Shown here one piece after another: positions 17,704 through 26,727 of a stretch of DNA of 64,000 bases (the first letter of the stretch is position 1; each line of letters starts with the position of its first letter). The notes beneath the pieces were generated by a model. It worked only from the letters and a program-made list of their open reading frames with translations, did no database searches and was not told where the DNA came from. The stretch comes from an uncultured Colwellia sp. (GTDB taxonomy: Bacteria > Pseudomonadota > Gammaproteobacteria > Enterobacterales > Alteromonadaceae), in assembly GCA_913062815.1 (NCBI GenBank), contig CAJXWZ010000012.1:62001-126000 (forward strand). Direction: 5' to 3'. Both the position numbers and the translations under genes were made by a program.

Positions 17704-18765
17704 TTATCCGTTAGTAAATTCAGCAATGGTGACTTCAACTTCTATATTTTTCCCTTGGCGATGTAACTTAAAGAGTAATGTAGTTTTTGGTCTCGTTTCA
17801 GCAACGATGTCTAAAGCTTGCACGATACTATGAATAGGTTGGTCGCCGATTTGATACACAACGTCACCCGCTTGAATACCAGCAGCAAAAGCGGGACTTA
17901 CAGGGCTGACTGCATCAACCACAAATCCTTTGGCATCGATTATATACTGGGTTGCAGAAATTCCTAACCAACCACGCACAACGCGGCCATTTTCAATAAT
18001 TTGCTGCATTATCTTGGCGGCAAGTTGATAAGGAATTGCGAAGAATATTCCTTGAATATTTAGTTGTGGGTTTGATTCTGTATATTGGCGCGAGTTAATG
18101 CCCACCAAGACACCGTTACTGTTTATGAGTGCACCACCTGAGTTACCCTCGTTGATCGCCGCATCCATTTGTAAAAAATTAAGATAATTGGTGTTACTCA
18201 AGCCACTACGACCTGTTGCGCTGATAATTCCTTGAGTGACGGTTTGCCCTAAGTTGAGTGGGTTACCAATCGCTAAAACAACATCTCCGGGTAACGATTG
18301 TTGTTGGCTTTCTTGTGGGATAGTAGGGAGATTGCTGGCGTTAACTTTAAGCACGGCTAAGTCCGTTATTTGATCAAAGCCTATTAACTCAGCAGGAAAA
18401 GGCTGCCCACTTTGCAAAACCACATAAATTAAATCGGCATTTTGAATAACGTGCAGGTTTGTCAATATATAACCATTACTATCCATAATGACACCAGAGC
18501 CTAATGTCGTGCTTTTTCTAGCTTTTCGGCCATAACCTTGTCGAGGTACAATATCTTCTGAGTAGATATTAACTACGGCTGGGCTAGCTATGCTAACCGC
18601 TTTTGCATAAGAAAGGGGTCTCGAGTTTTGCTTTTTAGTCCCTAATAGCTGCTCTGCAAGAGGAACATCACTTAAGTCCGGTATTAATAAAAGCAAAGCA
18701 ACAGCAAGTAATACACCGTAACTAATTGAATTTACAATGTACTTTAATGTGGATTCTAATTTCAA
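17704..18765 (-). CDS. degS: Periplasmic membrane-anchored serine protease DegS
   Basis: Site-1 protease of the sigma-E envelope stress pathway. An N-terminal TM anchor (about residues 14-33) is followed by a trypsin-like domain with the His (TNLHVIQNAD), Asp (ITDLAVLKV) and Ser (NEGNSGGALIN) of the catalytic triad, and by one PDZ domain (about 255-345). One PDZ and an uncleaved anchor separate DegS from DegP/DegQ. It lies directly downstream of degQ, as in many gammaproteobacteria, but a terminator between them suggests its own promoter. Confidence 0.9.
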   Translation of the reverse strand: MKLESTLKYIVNSISYGVLLAVALLLLIPDLSDVPLAEQLLGTKKQNSRPLSYAKAVSIASPAVVNIYSEDIVPRQGYGRKARKSTTLGSGVIMDSNGYILTNLHVIQNADLIYVVLQSGQPFPAELIGFDQITDLAVLKVNASNLPTIPQESQQQSLPGDVVLAIGNPLNLGQTVTQGIISATGRSGLSNTNYLNFLQMDAAINEGNSGGALINSNGVLVGINSRQYTESNPQLNIQGIFFAIPYQLAAKIMQQIIENGRVVRGWLGISATQYIIDAKGFVVDAVSPVSPAFAAGIQAGDVVYQIGDQPIHSIVQALDIVAETRPKTTLLFKLHRQGKNIEVEVTIAEFTNG

Positions 18766-18845
18766 AGGTGAGACTCAATGCGATAGTGATTTTTTTTATA
18801 CTTTTGAGTTTAACACAAAATATTTATCTTTAAGTGTAATCACCC

Positions 18846-18874
18846 AATAAAAAAGGCTAGTTATCACTAGCCTT
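18846..18874 (-). terminator. Terminator of degQ
   Basis: The hairpin AAGGCTAG...CTAGCCTT (six-base loop) has an A run on its left foot. It reads as a stem plus U tract on the minus strand, 20 bases after the degQ stop. Confidence 0.75.
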
Positions 18875-18893
18875 GTTGCATAACCTTATTAAA

Positions 18894-20264
18894 CTATCGA
18901 ATCATCAAATACTGAGAATAATTATCACGAACGATATTTAAGGCAAAGACACCTTTCTTATCTTTTAAATAACTACGTAATTCAGCAACGTTTTTGATAC
19001 GAGTACGATTTATTGCGGTAATTAAATCCCCTGATTGTAAGCCCACTAGCTCAGCTGCTGAATCTTCTTCAATCTCTTTAACAATAACCCCGGAATTACT
19101 GGTGTTATTTTCCAATTCTGCACCTTCAAACATGCGATGAATAGTCGCTGCAGCTACATTGCTTGCTTGAGATTGTTTGAGCTTAACAGTAAATCTCTTT
19201 TCATCGCCATTGCGAACTATGGTTAATTTTACGTCTTTACCTGCACCAATAGAGCCTATTTTCCCTCTTAATTCATTAAAGGTTTTTATCGACTTGCCAT
19301 TTACCTTAACAATAACATCACCTGGTTTTATCCCTGCTTCATCTGCAGCTGAATCAGGTGTTACCTGTTCGATAAATCCACCTTGGTTCGTTTCTAATTC
19401 CATTGCTTTTACTAATTCACTGTTGACACTTCGGCCTGCAACGCCTAATACGCCTCGGTGTACTTCGCCAAATTCAATGATTTGCTTAGCTAGATTGTTC
19501 ATCATATTGCTTGGAATAGCGAAACCAATACCAATGTTGCCCCCATTAGGACCTAAAATAGCGGTATTAATACCAATTAATTCACCACGTAAATTGACCA
19601 GTGCACCACCCGAATTACCGCTATTTATGGCTGCATCGGTTTGAATGAAATCTTCATAATCTTCAATATTCAAACCACTACGGCCTAGAGCACTTACTAT
19701 GCCAGAGGTTACCGTTTGCCCTAAACCAAACGGACTGCCTATTGCGATGGCAAAATCACCAACCCGCAATTTGTCAGAGTCAGCAATTTTAATTTCAGTT
19801 AGGTTATCAGCATCAATCTGTAATAAGGCAATATCGCTATCAGCATCTGAGCCTATTTTGTTTGCTTTAACTTGGCGGCCATCACTTAATGTTACTAGTA
19901 TTTCATCCGCTCTTTCAATCACGTGGTTGTTAGTGACAATATAACCTTCTTTGGCATCTATGATTACACCTGAGCCTAAACCTCGAAAAGGTCGTTGCTG
20001 ATTTTGATTTTGGTTTTGATTGGGGTTGCCAAAAAAGCGAAAAATATTAGGAACACTCTGCTTAACATCATGAGTACCTTTTACCGCGATACTGACGACA
20101 GCGGGCGTTGACTTCTCAAGCATTGGTGCGAGGCTTGGCATTGTTTGACCATCAACAGAATTAGGCCAAATAGAATAAGCATGTGCTGTAGTTGGAAGTA
20201 TAGAGCTGGAAAGTAAAGCTGCACCAAGAATAGCAGATAATGGGATTATCGATATTTTTTTCAT
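18894..20264 (-). CDS. degQ: Periplasmic serine endoprotease DegQ/DegP (Do family)
   Basis: A secreted quality-control protease and chaperone. A signal peptide (residues 1-29, ending THAYS) precedes a protease domain with His (TNNHVIERAD), Asp (SDIALLQID) and Ser (NSGNSGGALV), then two PDZ domains (about 270-360 and 380-456). The LA loop is short and Gln/Asn-rich (NPNQNQNQNQQRP), more like DegQ than DegP. Of 456 residues, as DegQ in E. coli. It lies between zapG and degS. Confidence 0.9.
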   Translation of the reverse strand: MKKISIIPLSAILGAALLSSSILPTTAHAYSIWPNSVDGQTMPSLAPMLEKSTPAVVSIAVKGTHDVKQSVPNIFRFFGNPNQNQNQNQQRPFRGLGSGVIIDAKEGYIVTNNHVIERADEILVTLSDGRQVKANKIGSDADSDIALLQIDADNLTEIKIADSDKLRVGDFAIAIGSPFGLGQTVTSGIVSALGRSGLNIEDYEDFIQTDAAINSGNSGGALVNLRGELIGINTAILGPNGGNIGIGFAIPSNMMNNLAKQIIEFGEVHRGVLGVAGRSVNSELVKAMELETNQGGFIEQVTPDSAADEAGIKPGDVIVKVNGKSIKTFNELRGKIGSIGAGKDVKLTIVRNGDEKRFTVKLKQSQASNVAAATIHRMFEGAELENNTSNSGVIVKEIEEDSAAELVGLQSGDLITAINRTRIKNVAELRSYLKDKKGVFALNIVRDNYSQYLMIR

Positions 20265-20338
20265 ATGGAAGAATTCTCCTAAAACTTAATATAAACGAAC
20301 ATACCCCAAAATAGACTTAGCCAAGTTAGTTTAGTTCA

Positions 20339-20359
20339 CAAATGCCCTTTGGGCATTTG
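20339..20359. repeat. Perfect 9-bp inverted repeat upstream of degQ
   Basis: CAAATGCCC and its complement are separated by TTT. It lies between zapG and degQ. Without a T run on either side it could be a weak terminator of zapG or a regulatory site for degQ. Confidence 0.45.
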
Positions 20360-20385
20360 TAACACTTTATTTCTAATGTTAAAGC

Positions 20386-20841
20386 TTAACTAGCTTTTGA
20401 AGTATCTTGGGCACTTTTATCAATAAACAAACCACTGGCTTCACCTGAATAGTCTAATGGCGCTTCAGTCGCTACTGCTCTTTTTTCTGTGCGCTTTGCA
20501 TGTCTCAACCCTGCTGTTTGCGCTAGTTGCTCTTGCGTTTCTTGTGAGAAAAATGGCATGCTTTCACTATCATTAGTGGTTGCTCGCTGCAGTAATTGCG
20601 TACTCTCTTCCATTTGCTTCATCGCTGTTTGGCAAGTGTTGTTCATTTGGTCTAACAAGGTTGCCGAGCTTTCAAGGTGATCAGCAACGTCTAATTTGTA
20701 TTGAGATAAAGCCGCGTCACTCTTCGATGCTTGCTCTGCTAGTTTTCGTTGCTCTTGGTTTGATGATGATAAAAAATGGTTGGTAAAAAAACCAACAATG
20801 GCGCCAACAACGAAAACAATTAATGCGGTTACTACTGTCAT
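20386..20841 (-). CDS. zapG: Cell-division/envelope protein ZapG (YhcB, DUF1043)
   Basis: A small inner-membrane protein with one N-terminal TM helix (VTALIVFVVGAIVGFFTNHF) and a cytoplasmic coiled-coil (about 30-105) rich in Gln, Glu and Lys. In E. coli YhcB links division and envelope synthesis. The 151-residue length and the position next to degQ and divergent from zapE are the usual arrangement in gammaproteobacteria. Confidence 0.85.
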   Translation of the reverse strand: MTVVTALIVFVVGAIVGFFTNHFLSSSNQEQRKLAEQASKSDAALSQYKLDVADHLESSATLLDQMNNTCQTAMKQMEESTQLLQRATTNDSESMPFFSQETQEQLAQTAGLRHAKRTEKRAVATEAPLDYSGEASGLFIDKSAQDTSKAS

Positions 20842-21026
20842 AGGATTACCTTAAAATATAATAAGAATGAATAATGGTTAGTTCAATGTTAAACATAACG
20901 CTTTTATGGTTTACAATAATATATTGCCAGCATAGATTTTTGTAGCGATAACTTGTTTATAAGTAAAATATATTGGCATTATTTTCATTTTCAAGTAACT
21001 AATTTCAAACCCAACATGGCTCATGC

Positions 21027-22142
21027 ATGATAAAACTTTCCCCTATTGATAAGTATAAGCAAGATTTAACAAAAGATGATTTTCTTTTTGATGCGGCTCA
21101 AGAAAATGCAGTGAAGCATTTACAGCGATTATATGATGACTTACAAACTAAACCTTTAGCGGTTTCTAGTTTTAAAAAGGTGCTGAACCGTTGGAAAAAA
21201 GTTTATAAAAAACAAGAGCAAAAACCCATTAAAGGATTGTATTTTTGGGGAGGAGTAGGTCGAGGTAAAACGTACTTAGTTGATACTTTCTATGACTGCC
21301 TGCCTTTTAAAAACAAAATGCGAGTGCATTTTCATCGTTTTATGCACCGTGTTCATCAAGAGTTGAAGGCATTAACGGGGCAATCTGATCCTTTAAAAAT
21401 TATTGCTAAAAAGTTTGCCGATGAAACTCGTATTATTTGTTTTGATGAATTTTTTGTTTCAGATATTACCGATGCCATGATTTTAGGCGCCTTATTTGAA
21501 GAACTATTTGCTCATAATGTCACTTTGGTCGCGACGTCCAATATTATTCCTAATGAGCTATACCGAAATGGTTTACAGCGAGAGCGCTTTTTACCGGCTA
21601 TTAAATTGATTAACGAACATACTGAAATAGTTAATGTCGATAGTGGTGTGGATTACAGATTACGAACTTTAGAGCAAGCTGAGATTTATCATTATCCCTT
21701 AGACAAACAGGCAAATGATAATTTGCATCATTATTTCAAACAACTTTCTTGCGAAGCTGGTCAAGAGAATATAGAGATTGAAATTAATAATCGTCAGCTG
21801 CCGACCGTTTGTGTGTCTGATGGAGTGGTTTACTTTGAGTTTTCAGTATTGTGTGAAAGTGCCCGTAGTCAAAGTGATTACATGGAAATTAGCCAATTAT
21901 ATAACACAGTATTAATGGCGAATGTTAAACAAATGGGACGTGAAAGCGATGATAGTACTAGGCGATTTATTGCCTTAGTTGATGAATTCTACGAGCGTAA
22001 TGTAAAACTGATCATGTCTGCAGAAGCCCCTTTAGAAGAGCTTTACACCGGGGGTAATTTAGCGTTTGAATTTAAACGTTGCCTAAGCCGTTTACAAGAA
22101 ATGCAATCTCACGATTATTTGGCGAGCGAGCATTTGCCCTAA
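21027..22142 (+). CDS. zapE: Cell-division ATPase ZapE (AFG1-like)
   Basis: An AAA+-type ATPase of the AFG1/YhcM family that associates with the Z ring. Walker A is GGVGRGKT (75-82) and Walker B lies in RIICFDEFFV. The sequence LVATSNIIPNELYRNGLQRERFLPAI is family-typical. The length of 371 is normal. It is transcribed away from zapG, with a 185-base gap holding both promoters. Confidence 0.92.
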   Translation: MIKLSPIDKYKQDLTKDDFLFDAAQENAVKHLQRLYDDLQTKPLAVSSFKKVLNRWKKVYKKQEQKPIKGLYFWGGVGRGKTYLVDTFYDCLPFKNKMRVHFHRFMHRVHQELKALTGQSDPLKIIAKKFADETRIICFDEFFVSDITDAMILGALFEELFAHNVTLVATSNIIPNELYRNGLQRERFLPAIKLINEHTEIVNVDSGVDYRLRTLEQAEIYHYPLDKQANDNLHHYFKQLSCEAGQENIEIEINNRQLPTVCVSDGVVYFEFSVLCESARSQSDYMEISQLYNTVLMANVKQMGRESDDSTRRFIALVDEFYERNVKLIMSAEAPLEELYTGGNLAFEFKRCLSRLQEMQSHDYLASEHLP

Positions 22143-22155
22143 TAGGATGACTTGA

Positions 22156-22202
22156 GTGACGAGTTATCAAGTGACGCACGTTAACTTTGCATAACTCGTC
22201 AT
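22156..22202. terminator. Inverted repeat between convergent zapE and cnoX
   Basis: The arms GACGAGTTAT (22158-22167) and ATAACTCGTC (22191-22200) match perfectly and extend by two more pairs. The 23-base loop is long for an intrinsic terminator. The location between convergent stops supports a termination role. Confidence 0.45.
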
Positions 22203-22215
22203 TTAAGTATTATTG

Positions 22216-23046
22216 TTAATATAAAAGCGTATACAGCTTACGGCGATACTTTGTCGCTAAGGCATCTCCGTCAGGTAATGACTTCAGAATATCGAGCAAT
22301 AATTCTTTACTCTTAGTCTCGCCACTTTGTACCAAACGAAATAAAATAACCAGTGCCTCTTCATGCCGGTTAACTTGGCTATATTGTGCGGCTAATTGGT
22401 GCTTAATTTCAATATCATCTGGCTTGTTTGCTAGTTCAGCTTCAAGGGCTTGTATTTCTGGAGAGTTAGCTGCTTGGCTAGCAAGTTCTAATTTTGCTAA
22501 TAAGGCTTGATAATAACTGTCTTGATCTACCATCAAAATACTATCAAGTAAGGTCTTAGCGTCTTCCGTTTTACCCAGTTGAATACTAACATCAGCAAGT
22601 ACCAGCTTAATATCAGCTCTTTCATTGTTCAGCTGATAAGCTTGGTTTATGACAATTAATGCCTCATTGATTTGGTTTTCTATTAACAGGCTTTGCGCTT
22701 GATTAAGTAGTAAGTCTTCTTGTTTAGGTAAATGTTTCTCTAAGAAGGTATTGATAGTCTCTTCTGTTTGTGGTCCCGAAACACCGTCAATGGGCTGGCC
22801 ATCTTTTATCAGTATTGCCGTTGGGAGTCCTTGTATGCCAAATTGTTGAGCTATTTGCTGTTGCGTCTGGCAGTCAACGGTTGCCATCACTATTTGTTCG
22901 GTAAAAGGCAACACTTTGCTAGTCAATTTATCTTTTAATTCGACACTTTCTGGTATTTGCTCTGCCCAAAAAGCGACTAATACCAGCTTGCTTTTTGAGT
23001 CTTCCAATACGACTTGTTGGAAGTTTTCTAAGGTAATCGCGATCAT
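22216..23046 (-). CDS. cnoX: Co-chaperone CnoX/YbbN (thioredoxin-like with TPR)
   Basis: An N-terminal thioredoxin-fold domain (1-105, cis-Pro motif GLPTAIL) is followed by TPR-like helices (about 115-276), the CnoX/YbbN architecture of 276-284 residues. CnoX holds unfolded or chlorinated clients for GroEL and DnaK. The usual CxxC position reads WAEQIPES, with no cysteine (E. coli YbbN keeps one as SxxC), so it cannot act as a thioredoxin. One Cys remains at ATVDCQ. A holdase role is inferred from the family. Confidence 0.85.
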   Translation of the reverse strand: MIAITLENFQQVVLEDSKSKLVLVAFWAEQIPESVELKDKLTSKVLPFTEQIVMATVDCQTQQQIAQQFGIQGLPTAILIKDGQPIDGVSGPQTEETINTFLEKHLPKQEDLLLNQAQSLLIENQINEALIVINQAYQLNNERADIKLVLADVSIQLGKTEDAKTLLDSILMVDQDSYYQALLAKLELASQAANSPEIQALEAELANKPDDIEIKHQLAAQYSQVNRHEEALVILFRLVQSGETKSKELLLDILKSLPDGDALATKYRRKLYTLLY

Positions 23047-23120
23047 AGTTTAATTCACATCATGTTTTGTTAATTTAATTGTCTATATTCAGTAAAGCAC
23101 TTCATTATTGTTTTGTTTTT

Positions 23121-23954
23121 TTAAGTAAGGATAAACCACAATAAACCAGTGCCTAATATCAGTCTATATATAACAAAAGGCATCATACCTAGTTTATTTA
23201 ATAGAATAAGAAAGTAATGAATACAAGCATAAGCACTAATAAAAGCCAATAAACTACCAAGTCCCATTGCTTGCCAATCAACCGTTTCTGCTGACAGCAC
23301 TAGCTTTAGCGTTAAATAACTACCCGCCATAGCGATAGCGGGAATTGAAAGTAAAAACGAGAAACGGGCGGCATTATCACGTGATAAACCTAGCAAAAGT
23401 CCAATGGTCATGGTGATGCCAGAACGAGAGGTACCAGGAATTAAGGCAACTGCTTGTGCTATACCAATGAGCATAGCGCCTTTTAGGCCTAGTTTTTCCA
23501 TTGGCTTATGGTGTTCTCTATGGCCCGCTTTTACATCAGCAAATCCTAATAAAAAGCCAAATAGTAAGGTTGTTAAGGCAATAACTAAGGCGGAACGTAA
23601 GTGCTCTTCAATAAGATCTTTACCTAATAAGCCGAATAATCCTGCGGGGATAGTTGCGAAAATAATCCACCAAGCCAGTTTCCCTTCAAAATTTACTTGG
23701 CTATCGGTAGTGTTTTTGGCTGGGCCTATGTTAATTGTGCCTAACCAAGCAACAGACATAGCACCTAATTCTTTGCGAAAATATAACATTACTGCCAGTA
23801 AGGTACCAACGTGAACGGCGACATCAAAACCTAGTCCTTGATCTTGCCAACCTAAGATTTGAGAGGGCAAAATTAAATGAGCAGAGCTGGAAATAGGCAA
23901 AAATTCAGTTAAGCCTTGCAGTAATGCCAAAATAATAATTTCTAAAGTGCTCAT
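23121..23954 (-). CDS. uppP: Undecaprenyl-diphosphatase UppP (BacA)
   Basis: An integral membrane phosphatase that recycles undecaprenyl pyrophosphate for peptidoglycan synthesis and gives bacitracin tolerance. The two signature motifs are [14 protein letters not shown] (residues 14-27) and [12 protein letters not shown]. About eight TM helices in 277 residues. It lies 28 bases downstream of folK on the same strand and is probably co-transcribed with folB-folK. Confidence 0.93.
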   Translation of the reverse strand: MSTLEIIILALLQGLTEFLPISSSAHLILPSQILGWQDQGLGFDVAVHVGTLLAVMLYFRKELGAMSVAWLGTINIGPAKNTTDSQVNFEGKLAWWIIFATIPAGLFGLLGKDLIEEHLRSALVIALTTLLFGFLLGFADVKAGHREHHKPMEKLGLKGAMLIGIAQAVALIPGTSRSGITMTIGLLLGLSRDNAARFSFLLSIPAIAMAGSYLTLKLVLSAETVDWQAMGLGSLLAFISAYACIHYFLILLNKLGMMPFVIYRLILGTGLLWFILT

Positions 23955-23982
23955 AGGGTCTTACATTTCCTTTCTTTTGTTG

Positions 23983-24480
23983 TTACCAGCATTTAGCGAC
24001 AATTTTTAGTTGCTGACTTGTCTGATCATAATTTCGCCACAGTGTCTGATAATCTTGCTGCAAAGTCGGGTGAATAAGCTTTGGCGCCACTTCACTTAGC
24101 GGCCAAAGCACAAAAGCATTCTTGCTTATTTCATCACGAGGTAACTGTGCTGGTGAATCAATGACTAAGTCATCGTAGAGTAATAAGTCGAGATCTAACG
24201 TTCTAGGGCTAAACTTTTTTGCTTTAGCACTACGGCCATAATTTATTTCGATACGGCGTAGCTTATCGGCAACTTGTTGAACATTGCACTGGGTATTGAT
24301 ACCAATAACCATATTATAAAAGGCATTGCCACTAAAGCCGACTGCTTCACTTTCGAATAATGACGACAGAGTGAGCGCATTAAAAGGTAGGTTAAATGTA
24401 TTGGCTAAGGCTTTTAAGCCGCATTTTACATGGCGAGTGCGCTCTACATTACTGCCCAATGAAATGTATATAAGTGCCAT
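23983..24480 (-). CDS. folK: 2-amino-4-hydroxy-6-hydroxymethyldihydropteridine pyrophosphokinase FolK
   Basis: Transfers pyrophosphate from ATP to 6-hydroxymethyl-dihydropterin in folate synthesis. It has IYISLGSNVERT at the start and the signature PRTLDLDLLLYDD. At 165 residues it is the usual size. The start overlaps the folB stop by one base (TAATG), giving translational coupling between consecutive folate enzymes. Confidence 0.93.
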   Translation of the reverse strand: MALIYISLGSNVERTRHVKCGLKALANTFNLPFNALTLSSLFESEAVGFSGNAFYNMVIGINTQCNVQQVADKLRRIEINYGRSAKAKKFSPRTLDLDLLLYDDLVIDSPAQLPRDEISKNAFVLWPLSEVAPKLIHPTLQQDYQTLWRNYDQTSQQLKIVAKCW

Positions 24481-24851
24481 TAGTCAACTTGTCTTTTAGC
24501 TAGTTGGCCACGTTCAATTTCAACGCCAACGGTGTCAGCATTGTGCACCGCACCGGGTTTGCCTATTTTTAGTTGTAGCCATGGAATTTGATATTTTTCT
24601 AGTAAAAAAGCAGCCATTCGTTCAGCCAGTGTTTCTAATAAATCTACCGGGTTTCTATTAGCAAACGCCGCTACTTCAGTAGATATATCGGCATAATCTA
24701 GGGTTTTCGATAGTTCATCGTTTTTCGCAGCCACGGCGGTATCCCATGCCATGACAAGATCGATTACCAGCGTTTGTTTAATTTCTTTTTCCCATTGAAA
24801 AAAGCCAATAGTGGTTTGAATATGTAACCCTTTGATGAAAACCTTATCCAT
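24480..24851 (-). CDS. folB: Dihydroneopterin aldolase FolB
   Basis: Cleaves 7,8-dihydroneopterin to 6-hydroxymethyl-dihydropterin and glycolaldehyde. Recognised from VFIKGLHIQTTIGFFQWEKE, LDYADISTEVAAF, LLETLAERMAAFLL and the late KIGKPGAVHNADTVGVEIER. At 123 residues it is full length. First gene of the folB-folK-uppP run and divergent from plsY. Confidence 0.93.
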   Translation of the reverse strand: MDKVFIKGLHIQTTIGFFQWEKEIKQTLVIDLVMAWDTAVAAKNDELSKTLDYADISTEVAAFANRNPVDLLETLAERMAAFLLEKYQIPWLQLKIGKPGAVHNADTVGVEIERGQLAKRQVD

Positions 24852-24976
24852 TTTCTACCTGTTTTTACAATTATTACAAATTAAAAAGCGAGTTTACCTG
24901 TGCGGGTGTAGAAAAACTAGCAGATAACAAGATAGAATAAGGAATATTGTTATTTTTCAGACAAATTCTTATTGTT

Positions 24977-25579
24977 ATGCTGCTATTAACTTTTGCCATG
25001 ATTGTTGCTGCTTATTTAATAGGCTCAATTTCTAGTGCTATTTTAATCTGCAAAATGCTGGGCTTACCTGATCCGCGCACCACGGGTTCACATAATCCTG
25101 GAGCAACTAATGTCTTGAGAATTAGCAATAAATTTACTGCAGGGACCGTACTTTTTTTAGATATATTAAAAGGCACAGTTCCCGTATGGAGTGCTTATTT
25201 TTTACAAATTGAGCCGCTTTTTCTTGGTATTATTGGTGTATCGGCTTGTTTAGGCCATATGTATCCAGTATTTTTTAACTTTCGAGGGGGTAAAGCCGTA
25301 GCAACGGCTCTTGGTGCCTTGTTACCTATTGGTTTAGGGCTTGGGGCGTTAATGATAATGACTTGGGTTGGTGTTGCCAAGCTCACTAAATATTCAAGTT
25401 TAGCGGCAATTGTGACAGTGTCAATGGCGCCGCTTTACGTATTTTTATTAAAGCCACTCTATGTTTACCCAACATTAATGTTAAGTACATTAATCATATT
25501 TCGTCATAAAGATAATATTGTTCGATTGCTCAAAGGTACAGAGCACAAAATATCGACTAAAATACATTTTAATAAATAA
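24977..25579 (+). CDS. plsY: Acyl-phosphate:glycerol-3-phosphate acyltransferase PlsY
   Basis: An inner-membrane enzyme making lysophosphatidic acid from acyl phosphate. Motifs: [15 protein letters not shown], then [35 protein letters not shown] and a late [18 protein letters not shown]. About five TM helices. I chose ATG 24977 (200 aa), which aligns with the usual PlsY N terminus; an in-frame TTG at 24947 lies three bases after AAGGA and would add ten residues. Divergent from folB, as in E. coli relatives. Confidence 0.92.
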   Translation: MLLLTFAMIVAAYLIGSISSAILICKMLGLPDPRTTGSHNPGATNVLRISNKFTAGTVLFLDILKGTVPVWSAYFLQIEPLFLGIIGVSACLGHMYPVFFNFRGGKAVATALGALLPIGLGLGALMIMTWVGVAKLTKYSSLAAIVTVSMAPLYVFLLKPLYVYPTLMLSTLIIFRHKDNIVRLLKGTEHKISTKIHFNK

Positions 25580-25599
25580 ATTATTTATTTAGGAATTTC

Positions 25600-26727
25600 A
25601 TGAACACAATCACTAGAGTTTTTCTGTTAGTAGTTTTGAGCTGCTATATTGCTCCCGTTGTTTTTGCACAACAATTTCCGCCTGCCAATGTCAATGTTGT
25701 TAGTGCAAAAATGACTTTGTTAGCACCTGTTATTTGGGTGTCTGGCACTATAGTGAGTCAAAATGATTCAAATATTGCTGCAGAAATTTCTGGTCGATTG
25801 ATTAGTTTGTCTGCCATTGGCACCAGAGTCAGTAAAGGCGATGTTATTGCTCAAATTGATGATAAACAGCTGAAAATTAAATTTAAAGAAGAGCAAGCGA
25901 ATGTCTTAAACAGTCAAGCTCATTTGCGCTATTTGGCGTCAGAGGTGAAACGTAAAACACAATTAGTTAAACAAAATTTATCACCAGCTACCGAGTTAGA
26001 TAAAACAATTTCTGAGCGAGATATTGCCAAGGGTGATGTTATTGCGGCTCAAGCAAGATTAGCTAAAATAGCACAAGATCAGGCCTATACCTTATTAAAG
26101 GCACCCTTTTCAGGTATTGTTGCTGAGCGAATCGCAAGTCTTGGAGAGTACGTTGATAATGGTAGCGCTATTGTACGTTTGGTTGAAACGGCAAATAGTG
26201 AAGCGAAGATATTTGCGCCAATCGTCGCCTATCAATTTCTAAAGCAAACCAAAGAACTCGCAATAGAGTCTCCCTTAGGTACAGGAAGAGCGACCATTAA
26301 AACCTTAGTGCCAGTGGCTGACTCTCGCTCTCATTTAATGGAAGTGCGTTTAGATATGTCAACATTTGACTGGCCTATTGGCTTAAACATAAAAGCCAGG
26401 GTAGCGAATGGCCCTAGCACCATGGCATTAGCTGTACCAAGAGATGCATTAGTTTTGCGTCGAGATGGCGCCAGTGTTTTTCGTATCAATAAAACGGATA
26501 AAGCAGCAAAAGCGGAACAAATACCTGTTGAAGTTGGTGTCGGTATGGCTGAGCTGATTGCTATTTCCAGTGCCGTATTGACCAATGATATTAATGAGGG
26601 AGATTTGATTGTCATACGTGGGGCAGAACGTTTACAGAATGGTCAAAGTGTTGTTATCAAAGATAATAATCATACCCTTATCTCAGGTAATAAAGACGAT
26701 GAGCATTCCAAGCCTGGTGACAAATAA
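25600..26727 (+). CDS. RND periplasmic adaptor (membrane fusion protein), copy 2
   Basis: An exported adaptor: signal peptide (ending VVFAQQ), barrel-sandwich halves (NIAAEISGRLISL and KAPFSGIVAERIASLGEYV), a helical hairpin (about 100-160), beta-barrel domain, and a C-terminal VIRGAERLQNGQSVVI motif like that of the first adaptor. The C terminus carries a charged tail of about 20 residues. Its stop overlaps the permease start (TAATG), so the two proteins are translationally coupled. A paralogue of the adaptor at 8.5-9.6 kb. Confidence 0.9.
   Translation: MNTITRVFLLVVLSCYIAPVVFAQQFPPANVNVVSAKMTLLAPVIWVSGTIVSQNDSNIAAEISGRLISLSAIGTRVSKGDVIAQIDDKQLKIKFKEEQANVLNSQAHLRYLASEVKRKTQLVKQNLSPATELDKTISERDIAKGDVIAAQARLAKIAQDQAYTLLKAPFSGIVAERIASLGEYVDNGSAIVRLVETANSEAKIFAPIVAYQFLKQTKELAIESPLGTGRATIKTLVPVADSRSHLMEVRLDMSTFDWPIGLNIKARVANGPSTMALAVPRDALVLRRDGASVFRINKTDKAAKAEQIPVEVGVGMAELIAISSAVLTNDINEGDLIVIRGAERLQNGQSVVIKDNNHTLISGNKDDEHSKPGDK

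Noticed and set aside
19177-19644. Long plus-strand ORF opposite degQ
   Set aside because: It is the antisense shadow of the conserved protease and PDZ coding sequence; no start signal or recognisable protein.
23404-23814. 136-codon plus-strand ORF opposite uppP
   Set aside because: Mirror of a membrane protein gene; composition is explained by the antisense of UppP.
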